From assembly GCF_042643245.1 (NCBI RefSeq), contig NZ_JBHRSK010000001.1:62001-126000 (forward strand): a DNA stretch of 64,000 nt, written 5' to 3'. The translations under genes and the position numbers were made by a program. The DNA is from Acidimangrovimonas pyrenivorans (GTDB lineage Bacteria; Pseudomonadota; Alphaproteobacteria; Rhodobacterales; Rhodobacteraceae). The notes beneath the pieces were generated by a model that saw nothing but the letters and a program-made list of their open reading frames with translations, did no database searches and was not told the origin of the DNA. This document shows positions 35,473-44,413 of this stretch, one piece after another; the stretch's first letter is position 1; each line of letters starts with the position of its first letter.

Positions 35473-36510
35473 ATGGTTGGCATTTCGGGCATCTTCTCGT
35501 CGGACATGGCGATCGACCTCGGCACGGCGAACACGCTCGTCTACGTCAAGGGTCGCGGCATCATCCTGAACGAGCCCTCGGTGGTCGCCTATCACGTCAA
35601 GGACGGCAAGAAGCAGGTCCTGGCGGTGGGCGAGGATGCCAAGCTGATGCTGGGCCGGACCCCGGGCTCGATCCAGGCGATCCGGCCGATGCGCGACGGC
35701 GTCATCGCCGATTTCGACGTCGCCGAGGAAATGATCAAGCATTTCATGCGCAAGGTGCACAAGCGCACGACCTTCTCGAAGCCGAAGGTCATCGTCTGCG
35801 TGCCCCATGGCGCCACCCCGGTCGAGAAGCGGGCGATCCGCCAGTCGGTGCTGTCGGCCGGCGCCCGCCGCGCCGGTCTGATCGCCGAACCGATCGCCGC
35901 CGCCATCGGCGCCGGCATGCCGATCACCGACCCCACCGGCTCGATGGTGGTCGATATCGGCGGCGGCACGACCGAGGTCGCGGTGCTGTCGCTGGGCGAC
36001 ATCGTCTATGCCCGCTCGGTCCGGGTCGGCGGCGACCGCATGGACGAGGCGATCATCTCCTACCTGCGGCGGCAGCAGAACCTGCTGATCGGCGAAGCCA
36101 CCGCCGAGCGGATCAAGACCCAGATCGGCACTGCGCGGATGCCCGATGACGGCCGCGGCGCGGCGCTGCAGATCCGCGGCCGCGACCTGCTCAACGGCGT
36201 GCCGAAGGAGACCGAGATCAACCAGGCCCAGGTGGCCGAGGCGCTGGCCGAACCGGTGCAGCAGATCTGCGAGGCGGTGATGATCGCGCTCGAGGCCACC
36301 CCGCCCGACCTGGCCGCCGACATCGTCGATCGCGGCGTGATGCTGACCGGCGGCGGCGCCCTGCTGGGCGAGCTGGACCTGGCGCTGCGCGAGCAGACCG
36401 GCCTGTCGATCTCGGTCGCGGACGAGTCGCTCAATTGTGTCGCATTGGGCACCGGCAAGGCGCTGGAATATGAAAAGCAACTGCGCCATGTGATAGATTA
36501 CGACAGCTAA
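35473..36510 (+). CDS. mreB: Rod-shape determining actin MreB
   Basis: Bacterial actin that organises elongasome wall synthesis at the inner membrane, 345 residues. Start MVGISGIFSSDMAIDLGTANTLVYV fits the family; phosphate-1 motif DLGTANT (about 16-22), phosphate-2 VVDIGGGTTEVAVLSLG (near 157), and the adenosine loop LTGGGALLGELD (near 290). ATG has AAGGATCACCCCAGC upstream. First gene of the mreB-mreC-mreD-mrdA-rodA operon; the cell is therefore probably rod- or ovoid-shaped with active side-wall growth. Confidence 0.97.
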   Translation: MVGISGIFSSDMAIDLGTANTLVYVKGRGIILNEPSVVAYHVKDGKKQVLAVGEDAKLMLGRTPGSIQAIRPMRDGVIADFDVAEEMIKHFMRKVHKRTTFSKPKVIVCVPHGATPVEKRAIRQSVLSAGARRAGLIAEPIAAAIGAGMPITDPTGSMVVDIGGGTTEVAVLSLGDIVYARSVRVGGDRMDEAIISYLRRQQNLLIGEATAERIKTQIGTARMPDDGRGAALQIRGRDLLNGVPKETEINQAQVAEALAEPVQQICEAVMIALEATPPDLAADIVDRGVMLTGGGALLGELDLALREQTGLSISVADESLNCVALGTGKALEYEKQLRHVIDYDS

Positions 36511-36555
36511 CACGGGCGCCGGCCGCAGGTAGCGGCGCCTAAGGATGGGGCAGTC

Positions 36556-37473
36556 GTGGCGAAGGACCGTAACGGACAGGAGGACTTCGTACGTCCGATC
36601 AGGAACATCCTGATCGGGATGACGATCTTCGTCCTGGTGGCGATTTTCGCCCTGTGGCGCATCGACAGCCCGCGCGTCGAACGCTTCCGCGCCGCGCTGA
36701 TCGACCGGGTGGTGCCGAATTTCGACTGGGCCCTGATCCCGGTGACCAAGCTGGCCGACATGGCCGACAGCTTCGAATCCTACTCCCGGATCTACGAGCA
36801 GAACCAGGAGCTTCGCCGCGAATTGCAGCAGATGAAGGCCTGGAAGGAGGCGGCGCTGCAGCTTGAGCAGAAGAACGCCAAGCTGCTCGACCTCAACCAG
36901 GTCCGGCTCGACCCCAAGCTGACCAAGGTGACCGGCGTGGTCCTGGCCGACAGCGGCTCGCCCTTCCGCCAGTCGGTGCTGCTCAATGTCGGCGCCCGCG
37001 ACGGCATCGTCGACGGCTGGGCGGTGATGGACGGGCTCGGGCTGGTGGGCCGGATCTCGGGCGTCGGCCGCACGACCAGCCGGGTGATCCTGCTGACCGA
37101 TTCGACCAGCCGGATCCCGGTGACGATCCAGCCCTCGGGCCAGCGCGGCATCGTCGCCGGCGACAATACCGCCGTGCCGCCGCTCGACTTCGTCGAGAAT
37201 ACCGACATGGTGCGGGCCGGCGACCGGGTGGTGTCTTCGGGCGACGGCGGCGTTTTCCCCTCGGGCCTGCTGGTCGGCCAAGTGGTGCAGGGCGCCGATC
37301 ACCGGCTGCGGGTGCGGCTGGCGGCGGATTACGAGCGGCTCGACTTCCTGCGCGTGCTGCGCAGCCACCCGACCGAGCGGATCACCGATCCCGGCAGCCT
37401 GGTGACGCCCCCCGACGCGCCGCTGCCGTCGCCCCCCGCGACGACGGGGACGGCGGGGGCGACCGATGGCTGA
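36556..37473 (+). CDS. mreC: Rod-shape determining protein MreC
   Basis: Periplasmic scaffold of the elongasome, 305 residues from a GTG start. One N-terminal membrane helix (about 18-36, IRNILIGMTIFVLVAIFALW), a coiled coil (about 72-115, YEQNQELRRELQQMKAWKE and LEQKNAKLLDLNQV) and the double beta-barrel domain (LVGRISGVGRTTSRVILLTDST, GDNTAVPPLDFVENTDMVRAGDRVVSSGDGGVFPSGL in blocks). Pro/Ala/Gly-rich tail. Its last 8 bases overlap mreD. Confidence 0.95.
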   Translation: MAKDRNGQEDFVRPIRNILIGMTIFVLVAIFALWRIDSPRVERFRAALIDRVVPNFDWALIPVTKLADMADSFESYSRIYEQNQELRRELQQMKAWKEAALQLEQKNAKLLDLNQVRLDPKLTKVTGVVLADSGSPFRQSVLLNVGARDGIVDGWAVMDGLGLVGRISGVGRTTSRVILLTDSTSRIPVTIQPSGQRGIVAGDNTAVPPLDFVENTDMVRAGDRVVSSGDGGVFPSGLLVGQVVQGADHRLRVRLAADYERLDFLRVLRSHPTERITDPGSLVTPPDAPLPSPPATTGTAGATDG

Positions 37474-38005
37474 GCCGCTCACCCGCACCCGCTGGGCCTA
37501 CCGCGCCCTCTATGTCGCCATCGCCGGCTTCCTGATGTTCGTCCGCCTGCTGCCACTCGACACCGCGCCGGTCAGCTGGCCCGGCCCCGACCTGCTGCTG
37601 GGCGTCACCTTCGCCTGGGTGCTGCGCCGGCCCGATTACGTCCCCGCCCTGCTGATCGCGGCGGTGATCCTGCTCGAGGACCTGCTGCTGATGCGGCCGC
37701 CGGGGCTGTGGGCGGTGATCGTGCTGGTCGCCTCGGAATTCCTGCGCGGCCGGGTGGCGCTGATGCGCGAGGTCAACATCCTGACCGAATGGCTGATGGT
37801 CTCGGTGGTGATGTTCGCCGCCTTCATCGCCTATCGCCTCGCCTTCGTGCTGGTCGTCCTGCCGCAGCCCGATTTCGGCTTTGCCCTGATCCGCGTCCTC
37901 GGCTCGATCGTCACCTATCCGCTGGTCGTCGCGGTCACCGCGCTGGTCTTCGGACTGCGCAAGACGGCGCCGGGCGAGGTCGATGCGCTGGGGAGGCGGA
38001 TATGA
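37466..38005 (+). CDS. mreD: Rod-shape determining protein MreD
   Basis: 179-residue inner-membrane protein with about five helices; sequence conservation of MreD is low, so the call rests on size, hydrophobicity, the GPDLLLGVTFAWVLRRPDYVPALLIA segment seen in alphaproteobacterial MreD, and its place between mreC (8-base overlap) and mrdA (4-base overlap). Confidence 0.9.
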   Translation: MAEPLTRTRWAYRALYVAIAGFLMFVRLLPLDTAPVSWPGPDLLLGVTFAWVLRRPDYVPALLIAAVILLEDLLLMRPPGLWAVIVLVASEFLRGRVALMREVNILTEWLMVSVVMFAAFIAYRLAFVLVVLPQPDFGFALIRVLGSIVTYPLVVAVTALVFGLRKTAPGEVDALGRRI

Positions 38006-39942
38006 GACGCCCGGGCCGCGAGAACGGCGAAAGCCAGCGCAGGATCTCGCGCCGCGCCCTGATGCTGGGCGGGGCTCAGGCGGCGGTGGTCGCCGCGCTG
38101 GGGCTGCGCATGCGCTACATGCAGGTCGAGGAGGCCAAGCAGTACCGCATGCTGGCCGACGAGAACCGGATCAACATCCGCCTGATCCCGCCGGCGCGCG
38201 GCCTGATCTTCGACCGCAACGGCATCCTGCTGGCCGGCAACGAGCAGAATTACAGCGTTGTCATCGTGCGCGAGGACGCCGGCGACGTGCCGGCGGTGCT
38301 GAACAAGCTGTCCGAGCTGATCCCGCTGAGCCAGGACGACATCGACCGCACGCTGAAGGAGATCAAGCGCCGCAGCCCCTTCGTGCCGATCACCGTCGCC
38401 GACCGGCTGAGCTGGGACGACCTGGCCCGGGTCGCGGTCAACGCCCCGGCCCTGCCCGGCGTCTCGCCGGCGGTCGGGCTGTCGCGGCATTACCCGCTCG
38501 ACAAGGATTTCGCCCATGTCGTCGGCTATGTCGGCCCGGTCAGCGAGCGCGACCTGCAGCGGCAGGAGGATCCCGACCCGCTGCTCCAGATCCCCAAGTT
38601 CCAGATCGGCAAGGTCGGGGTCGAGGCCAAGGAGGAGACAATCCTGCGCGGCAAGGCCGGCACCAAGCGGATCGAGGTCAACGCCGTCGGCCGGGTGATG
38701 CGCGAGCTCGACCGGACCGAGAGCACGCCGGGCTCGAACGTCCAGCTGACCATCGACGCGGCGCTGCAGAACTACGTCCAGGCGCGGCTGGCCGGCGAAA
38801 GCGCCTCGGCGGTGGTGATGGACGTCCAGACCGGGGCGCTGGTGGCGATCGGCTCGGCGCCCTCGTTCGATCCGAACAAGTTCGTCCGCGGCATCTCGTC
38901 GAAGGACTACAACGCGCTGATGCAGAACGATCACCGGCCGCTCCTGGACAAGGCGGTCACGGGCACCTATCCGCCGGGCTCGACCTTCAAGATCGTCTCG
39001 GCGCTGGCGGCGCTGCATGCCGGCAAGCTCGACCCGCAGGAGACGATCTACTGCCCCGGCTATGTCGAACTGGGCGGCCGGCGCTTCCACTGCTGGAAGC
39101 ATGGCGGCCACGGCAAGGTCGACCTGCAGCGCAGCCTGGCCGAGTCCTGCGACGTCTATTACTACGAGGTCGCCCAGCGGGTCGGGATCGAGGCGATCAG
39201 CGCGATGGCGGATTCCCTCGGCCTCGGCATCCGCCACGACCTGCCGCTGTCGGGCATCGCCTCGGGGCTGAACCCGACCAAGAAATGGAAGCAGCAGCGG
39301 CGCCATTCCGACTGGCTGATCGGCGACACGCTGAACGCGGCCATCGGCCAGGGCTACGTGCTGTCCTCGCCGCTGCAGCTGGCGGTGATGGCAGCCCGTG
39401 TCGCCACTGGCCGGGCGGTCGAACCGCGGCTGATCCAGTCGATCGACGGCATCGACCAGACCGCCGGCGCAGTCCCGGCGCTCGACCTCGCCGCCGGCGC
39501 CCTGAGCGGCGTGCGGCAGGGCATGTTCGGCGTCGTCAACGGCCGCCACGGCACCGCCCGCAGCGCCCGTATCGACCTCGACAACCTGCGCATGGCGGGC
39601 AAGACCGGCACCAGCCAGGTCCGCAACATCACCGCGGCCGAACGCGCCCGCGGCGTGATCCGCAACGAAGACCTGCCCTGGAACCGGCGCGACCATGCGC
39701 TGTTCGTCTGCTACGCGCCCTTCGACGCGCCGCGCTACTCGGTCTCGGTGGTGATCGAGCACGGCAGCTCGTCGCATAACGCGGCGGTGATCGCGCGCGA
39801 CATCATGCTCCAGGCGCTTTACGGCAAGCTGCCGCCGCTGACCGCCTACCCCGCCCACCAGCGCAAGAAGATCGAGGAAGAGCAGAAGGCGCTGCAACTG
39901 CGCCAGCTGGCCCCGCAAGCGCCGGCGCGGTCGCGGGCGTGA
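38002..39942 (+). CDS. mrdA: Penicillin-binding protein 2 (elongation transpeptidase)
   Basis: Cross-links peptidoglycan in side-wall growth, partner of RodA. 646 residues: short cytoplasmic tail, one membrane helix (about 18-35), dimerisation domain with PPARGLIFDRNGILLAGNEQ, and transpeptidase domain with catalytic serine in PPGSTFKIVSAL (about 326), SCD in LAESCDVYYYEV, and KTGTSQVRN. All three active-site motifs are intact. It overlaps mreD by 4 bases. Confidence 0.97.
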   Translation: MRRPGRENGESQRRISRRALMLGGAQAAVVAALGLRMRYMQVEEAKQYRMLADENRINIRLIPPARGLIFDRNGILLAGNEQNYSVVIVREDAGDVPAVLNKLSELIPLSQDDIDRTLKEIKRRSPFVPITVADRLSWDDLARVAVNAPALPGVSPAVGLSRHYPLDKDFAHVVGYVGPVSERDLQRQEDPDPLLQIPKFQIGKVGVEAKEETILRGKAGTKRIEVNAVGRVMRELDRTESTPGSNVQLTIDAALQNYVQARLAGESASAVVMDVQTGALVAIGSAPSFDPNKFVRGISSKDYNALMQNDHRPLLDKAVTGTYPPGSTFKIVSALAALHAGKLDPQETIYCPGYVELGGRRFHCWKHGGHGKVDLQRSLAESCDVYYYEVAQRVGIEAISAMADSLGLGIRHDLPLSGIASGLNPTKKWKQQRRHSDWLIGDTLNAAIGQGYVLSSPLQLAVMAARVATGRAVEPRLIQSIDGIDQTAGAVPALDLAAGALSGVRQGMFGVVNGRHGTARSARIDLDNLRMAGKTGTSQVRNITAAERARGVIRNEDLPWNRRDHALFVCYAPFDAPRYSVSVVIEHGSSSHNAAVIARDIMLQALYGKLPPLTAYPAHQRKKIEEEQKALQLRQLAPQAPARSRA

Positions 39943-39958
39943 GGGAAGGAGACCGGCG

Positions 39959-41098
39959 ATGAGCTATCTCGAATATACCGTCAAGCACGTGCCTTCGGGC
40001 CTGCGCAAGGTGCTGCATGTCAACTGGGCGCTGGTGCTGCTCCTGACCGCGGTCTCCTCGGTCGGCTTCCTGATGCTCTACTCGGTCGCCGGCGGTTCCC
40101 TCGACCCCTGGGCCGGGGCCCAGATCAAGCGTTTCGTCCTCGGGCTGGGGGTGATGTTCTTCATCGCCTTCGTGCCGATCTGGTTCTGGCGCAACATGGC
40201 CGGGCTGGCCTACGGGGTCTCGCTGCTGCTGCTGGTCGTGGTCGAGATGTTCGGCACCGTCGGCATGGGCGCGCAACGCTGGATCGACCTCGGCTTCATG
40301 CGGCTGCAGCCCTCGGAGCTGATGAAGATCGCCCTCGTCATGCTGCTGGCGGCCTATTACGACTGGCTCGACCCGAAGAAGGTGTCGCGCCCGTTCTGGG
40401 TGCTGGTGCCGGTGCTGCTGATCCTGGTGCCGACCTTCCTGGTCATCAAGCAGCCCGACCTCGGCACCGCGATCCTGCTGCTGCTGGGCGGCGCGGTGGT
40501 GATGTTCTGCGCCGGGGTCAGCCTGTGGTATTTCGGCGTCGTCGCGGCGCTGGGCGCCGGGCTGGTGACGGCGGTGATGATGTCGCGCGGCACCTCGTGG
40601 CAATTGCTGAAAGACTACCAGTTCAAGCGGATCGACACCTTCCTCGACCCCGGCTCGGACCCGCTCGGCGCCGGCTATCACATCAGCCAGGCCAAGATCG
40701 CGCTGGGATCGGGCGGCTGGACCGGGCGCGGCTTCCTGCAGGGCACCCAGAGCCGGCTGAACTTCCTGCCCGAGAAGCATACCGACTTCATCTTCACCAC
40801 GCTGGGCGAGGAATTCGGCTTCGTCGGCGCCTTCTCTCTGCTGATGCTCTATGTGCTGATCATCGTCTTCTGCATCTCCTCGGCGATGCAGACCAAGGAC
40901 CGGTTCTCGGCCCTGCTGATCCTCGGCGTCGCGGCAACCTTCTTCTTCTATTTCGCCGTCAACATGTCGATGGTGATGGGCCTCGCCCCGGTGGTCGGCG
41001 TGCCGCTGCCGCTGGTCTCCTATGGCGGTTCGGCGATGCTGGTGCTGCTGGCCGGCTTCGGGCTGGTGCAGAGCGCCCATATCCACCGGCCGCGCTGA
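39959..41098 (+). CDS. rodA: Rod-shape determining glycosyltransferase RodA
   Basis: SEDS peptidoglycan polymerase for cell elongation, 379 residues, about ten membrane helices. GAQRWIDLGFMRLQPSELMKIALV, LGTAILLLLGGAVVMFCAGV, HISQAKIALGSGGWTGRGFLQGTQ and FLPEKHTDFIFTTLGEEFGFVG are RodA/FtsW signatures, the last containing the catalytic region. Ends VSYGGSAMLVLLAGFGLVQS. Follows mrdA by 16 bases with AAGGAG upstream. Confidence 0.97.
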   Translation: MSYLEYTVKHVPSGLRKVLHVNWALVLLLTAVSSVGFLMLYSVAGGSLDPWAGAQIKRFVLGLGVMFFIAFVPIWFWRNMAGLAYGVSLLLLVVVEMFGTVGMGAQRWIDLGFMRLQPSELMKIALVMLLAAYYDWLDPKKVSRPFWVLVPVLLILVPTFLVIKQPDLGTAILLLLGGAVVMFCAGVSLWYFGVVAALGAGLVTAVMMSRGTSWQLLKDYQFKRIDTFLDPGSDPLGAGYHISQAKIALGSGGWTGRGFLQGTQSRLNFLPEKHTDFIFTTLGEEFGFVGAFSLLMLYVLIIVFCISSAMQTKDRFSALLILGVAATFFFYFAVNMSMVMGLAPVVGVPLPLVSYGGSAMLVLLAGFGLVQSAHIHRPR

Positions 41099-41126
41099 AA
41101 CGCCGGGCAGTGGCGGGGGCAGAGGC

Positions 41127-41184
41127 GGGGGGCTGTCTGCCCCCCTGCGCCCCCCGAGGATATTTTCGCTGAGAGGAAGGCAGG
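41127..41184 (+). repeat. Interspersed hairpin/GGATATTT repeat, copy 4
   Basis: Hairpin GGGGGGC-TGTCT-GCCCCCC (41127-41145) followed by CCCCCGAGGATATTTTCGC (41151-41169) and AGAGGAAGGCAGG. Placed 28 bases after the rodA stop, the clearest match to copy 1. Confidence 0.8.
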
Positions 41185-41238
41185 CTTGGAGTGCTGACTG
41201 GCCCGTGCTAGGCGCTTTGAAACAGCAGGGGATGAGCG

Positions 41239-42177
41239 ATGCCGATCAATGTCTATTTCGCCGCCGGGGCAGCACGCTGGCCGCAATACGAGGCGCCGTT
41301 GAAGGCGGCCTTCGCCGAGGCGGGGCTCGACGTGGCGCTGTCGAACGCGGCGCCCGATCCGGCGGCGGTGGATTACATCGTCTTCGCGCCGAACGGCGAC
41401 ATCTCGGATTTCACCCCGTTCGCCGGCTGCAAGGGGGTGCTGAACCTCTGGGCCGGGGTCGAGCAGATCGTCGGCAACCAGACCCTGACCCAGCCGCTGT
41501 GCCGGATGGTCGACCCGGCGCTGACCGAGGGCATGGTGGAATGGGTGACCGGCCACGTGCTGCGCCACCACCTGAACACAGACCTGCACGTGCTGAACCA
41601 GGACGGCGTCTGGCGCAACGGCGCGGTGCCGCCGATCGCGCGCGAGCGGCCGGTGACGGTCCTCGGGCTGGGCGAGCTGGGCCGGGCCTGCGGCCGGGCG
41701 CTGGCGGCGCTGAACTTCCCCGTCACCGGCTGGAGCCGGACCGCGAAGGAGGTCGAGGGCATCCGCTGCCTGTCGGGCGAGGACGGGCTGACCGAGGCAC
41801 TGGCGGGGGCGCAGATCGTCGTGCTGCTGCTGCCGCTGACCGCCGGGACCGAGAACCTGATGAATGCCGAGCGGCTGGCGGCGCTGCCCGAGGGCGCGGT
41901 GATCGTCAATCCCGGCCGCGGACCGCTGATCGACGACGACGCCCTGCTGGCGGCGCTGGATGCGGGGCATATCGGCCATGCCACGCTCGACGTCTTTCGC
42001 ACCGAGCCGCTGCCGGCCGCGCACCCGTTCTGGGCCCATCCCAAGGTGACGGTGACGCCGCATATCGCCTCGGAGACCCGGGCGCCGAGCGCGTCGCGTG
42101 TGATCGCCGAGAACGTGCGCCGCGGCGAGGCCGGCGAGCCTTTCCTCTACGAGGTCGACCGGGCGCGGGGCTACTGA
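41239..42177 (+). CDS. 2-hydroxyacid dehydrogenase, glyoxylate/hydroxypyruvate reductase A type
   Basis: NAD(P)H-dependent reductase, 312 residues. NAD-binding VLGLGELGRACGRALAALNFPVTGWSRT (Rossmann GLGELG near 141-146) and the catalytic triad: Arg in NPGRGPLIDDDAL, Glu in DVFRTEPLPAAHPF, His in VTPHIASETR. The N-terminal PINVYFAAGAARWPQYEAPL and lack of a strong PGxN region resemble GhrA rather than GhrB. Glyoxylate, hydroxypyruvate or another short 2-oxoacid could be the substrate. Confidence 0.88.
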   Translation: MPINVYFAAGAARWPQYEAPLKAAFAEAGLDVALSNAAPDPAAVDYIVFAPNGDISDFTPFAGCKGVLNLWAGVEQIVGNQTLTQPLCRMVDPALTEGMVEWVTGHVLRHHLNTDLHVLNQDGVWRNGAVPPIARERPVTVLGLGELGRACGRALAALNFPVTGWSRTAKEVEGIRCLSGEDGLTEALAGAQIVVLLLPLTAGTENLMNAERLAALPEGAVIVNPGRGPLIDDDALLAALDAGHIGHATLDVFRTEPLPAAHPFWAHPKVTVTPHIASETRAPSASRVIAENVRRGEAGEPFLYEVDRARGY

Positions 42178-42211
42178 CCCCGCGACCGCCCAAACCGTGA
42201 CCGTCTCGCCC

Positions 42212-42251
42212 GCGCCGCGCGGCCTCTTTCGATCCGCTGCGGGCGCGGCGC
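42212..42251 (+). terminator. GC-rich hairpin after the reductase gene
   Basis: GCGCCGCGC (42212-42220) and GCGCGGCGC (42243-42251) can pair over 9 bases with a 22-base loop. No U-tract follows, so it is only a possible terminator. Confidence 0.3.
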
Positions 42252-42354
42252 GCGCGGGTGCTACCCCCGCCCCCGCGGATGTGCCACAACGGGCGGGAAC
42301 GGTTTGACCGGATCGCGCCCGGGCCGGCAAGGACAGGCAACGGGGACGGACAGC

Positions 42355-42819
42355 ATGGCGGGCAATCTGAGTTTCGAGGCGCTGGAAGAGGCCGTCGCGG
42401 CGGACGAGATCGACACGATTCTTGCCTGTATCGTCGACATGCAGGGCCGGCTGATGGGCAAACGCTTCCACGCCGCCCATTTCGTCGACAGCGCCTGGGC
42501 GGAAACCCATTGCTGCAACTACCTGCTGGCCACCGATCTCGAGATGGCGACGGTGCTGGCGGCCGGGCTGGCCGGGATCGAGGGCGAGATGGAACTGGAA
42601 CCGCTGACCACCGGCGACGTCTACCAGGCCGAGGGCGTGCAGGCGGTGCCGGGCACGCTGGGCGAGGCGGCACGGCTGATGAACGGCTCGCAGATGCTGC
42701 GCGCGGCCTTCGGCGACAATGTCGTCGAGCATTACACCCGCGCCGCGCTGTGGGAGATCGAGGAGCAGAACCGCGTCGTCACCGACTGGGAGCTGCGGCG
42801 CGGACTGGAACGGGCCTGA
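42355..42819 (+). pseudogene. Glutamine synthetase family gene with catalytic core deleted in frame
   Basis: 154 residues where about 440-450 are expected. Residues 1-65 are the N-terminal beta-grasp part of a GlnT/PuuA-like glutamine synthetase (TILACIVDMQGRLMGKRF, THCCNYLLATDLEM) and then, with no frame break, it continues in the family C terminus (VLAAGLAGIEGEMELEP, TTGDVYQAEGV, MLRAAFGDNVVEHYTRAALW, VVTDWELRRGLERA). The whole ATP/glutamate-binding middle, with all metal-ligand Glu and His residues, is missing, so synthetase activity is impossible. The frame is open and the start and stop are clean, with the VOC gene 2 bases beyond, so translation may persist. In-frame remnant, or an assembly gap closure. 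Confidence 0.85.
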
Positions 42820-42821
42820 GC

Positions 42822-43205
42822 ATGATCAGCGGCATCGACCATGTCGTCCTGACCGTGCGCGACCCCGACGCGGCGGCGGCGTTCTATGCCCGGGTGCTGG
42901 GGCTGGAGCCGGTGACCTTCGGCGCCGGCCGCCGGGCGCTGCGTTTCGGCGACCAGAAGATCAACCTGCAAAGCCTCGGCCAAGAGACGCGCAACCATGC
43001 CGGCATCGGCTCGGGCGACCTGTGCCTGTTGACCGACTGGCCCGCCGGCCGGGTGATCGCGCGCCTTGAACAGGCCGGCGTCGCCGTGGTGGAAGGTCCG
43101 GTGACGCGCTCGGGCGCGCGGGGGCCGATCACCTCGGTCTATTTCACCGATCCCGACTGCAACCTGATCGAGATCGCAAGCTACCCGGAAGGCGCGGCGG
43201 AATGA
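42822..43205 (+). CDS. VOC family (glyoxalase/dioxygenase fold) protein
   Basis: 127 residues, single vicinal-oxygen-chelate domain. GIDHVVLTVRDPDAAAAFYARVLGLEPV at the N terminus carries the first metal His; INLQSLGQETRNHAG and SVYFTDPDCNLIEIA (Asn and Glu near the end) complete the fold. Resembles virulence-protein STM3117/catechol dioxygenase-like members. ATG follows the glutamine synthetase remnant by 2 bases, so they are one transcript. Substrate not predictable. Confidence 0.88.
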   Translation: MISGIDHVVLTVRDPDAAAAFYARVLGLEPVTFGAGRRALRFGDQKINLQSLGQETRNHAGIGSGDLCLLTDWPAGRVIARLEQAGVAVVEGPVTRSGARGPITSVYFTDPDCNLIEIASYPEGAAE

Positions 43206-43239
43206 CCGCGCCACAAGACACGAAAGTCGGAGACCGAAG

Positions 43240-44397
43240 ATGACGATGACGCTCAACGGGAACTGGTCCTACCCGACCGCGGTGAAGTTCGGCGCCGGCC
43301 GGATCGCGGAACTGGCCGAGCATTGTACCGCCGCCGGCATCGCCGAGCCGCTGCTGGTCACCGACAAGGCGCTGGCCGCCCTGCCGATCACGGCGCAGGC
43401 GCTCGACATCCTCGACGCCGCCGGGCTGGGCCGGGCGGTGTTCTCCGAGGTCGACCCGAACCCGAACGAGGCCAACATGGCGGCCGGCATCGCCGCCTAC
43501 AGGGCCGGCGGCCATGACGGGGTGATCTGCTTCGGCGGCGGTTCGGCGCTCGATCTGGGCAAGATGATCGCGCTGATGGCCGACCAGCCCGAGGGTCTTT
43601 CGGTCTGGGACCTCGAAGACATCGGCGACTGGTGGACGCGGGCGGACGGCTCCAAGATCGCCCCGATCGTCGCCGTGCCGACCACCGCCGGCACCGGCTC
43701 GGAAGTCGGACGTGCCGGGGTGCTGACCAACTCGCTGACGCACAAGAAGAAGATCATCTTCCATCCCAAGCTGCTGCCGGCGGTGACGATCTGCGACCCG
43801 GAACTGACCGTGGGGATGCCGAAGTTCATCACCGCCGGCACCGGCATGGACGCCTTCGCCCATTGCCTCGAGGCCTATTGCTCGCCCCATTATCACCCGA
43901 TGAGCCAGGGCATCGCGCTGGAAGGGATGCGGCTGGTGATCGAGAACCTGCCCCGCGCCTATGCCGTGCCCGACGACCTGACCGCCCGCGCCCACATGAT
44001 GAGCGCGGCGGCGATGGGCGCGGTGGCGTTCCAGAAGGGGCTCGGCGCGATCCACTCGCTCTCCCACCCTGTCGGCGCGGTCTACGGCACACACCATGGC
44101 ACCACCAACGCGGTGGTGATGCCGATGGTGCTGCAGTTCAACCGCCCGGCCATCGAGGACCGGCTGACCCGCGCCGCCGGCTATCTGGGGCTCGAGGGCG
44201 GTTTCGACGGCGTCTATGCCCATGTCCTGAAGATGCGCGAGGAGCTTGCCATCCCGGCCAACCTGACCGCGCTGGGGGTCGAGCCCGAGCGTCTGGGCGA
44301 ACTGACCGAGATGGCGCTGGAAGACCCGTCCTGCGGCGGCAACCCGGTCGAGATGACGCGCGAGAACACCCGCGCCCTGTTCGACGCCTGCATGTGA
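43240..44397 (+). CDS. Iron-containing alcohol dehydrogenase
   Basis: Group III (Fe-ADH) NAD-dependent dehydrogenase, 385 residues. Motifs: GHDGVICFGGGSALDLGK (GGGS coenzyme site), PTTAGTGSEVGRAGVLT, MDAFAHCLEAYCSPHYHP (Asp/His metal ligands), and AIHSLSHPVGAVYGTHHGTTNAVVMP (further His ligands). All expected ligands present. Follows the VOC gene after 34 bases with a CGGAGA site. Physiological substrate unknown. Confidence 0.93.
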   Translation: MTMTLNGNWSYPTAVKFGAGRIAELAEHCTAAGIAEPLLVTDKALAALPITAQALDILDAAGLGRAVFSEVDPNPNEANMAAGIAAYRAGGHDGVICFGGGSALDLGKMIALMADQPEGLSVWDLEDIGDWWTRADGSKIAPIVAVPTTAGTGSEVGRAGVLTNSLTHKKKIIFHPKLLPAVTICDPELTVGMPKFITAGTGMDAFAHCLEAYCSPHYHPMSQGIALEGMRLVIENLPRAYAVPDDLTARAHMMSAAAMGAVAFQKGLGAIHSLSHPVGAVYGTHHGTTNAVVMPMVLQFNRPAIEDRLTRAAGYLGLEGGFDGVYAHVLKMREELAIPANLTALGVEPERLGELTEMALEDPSCGGNPVEMTRENTRALFDACM

Positions 44398-44413
44398 CGG
44401 GCCCCACCTTTCG

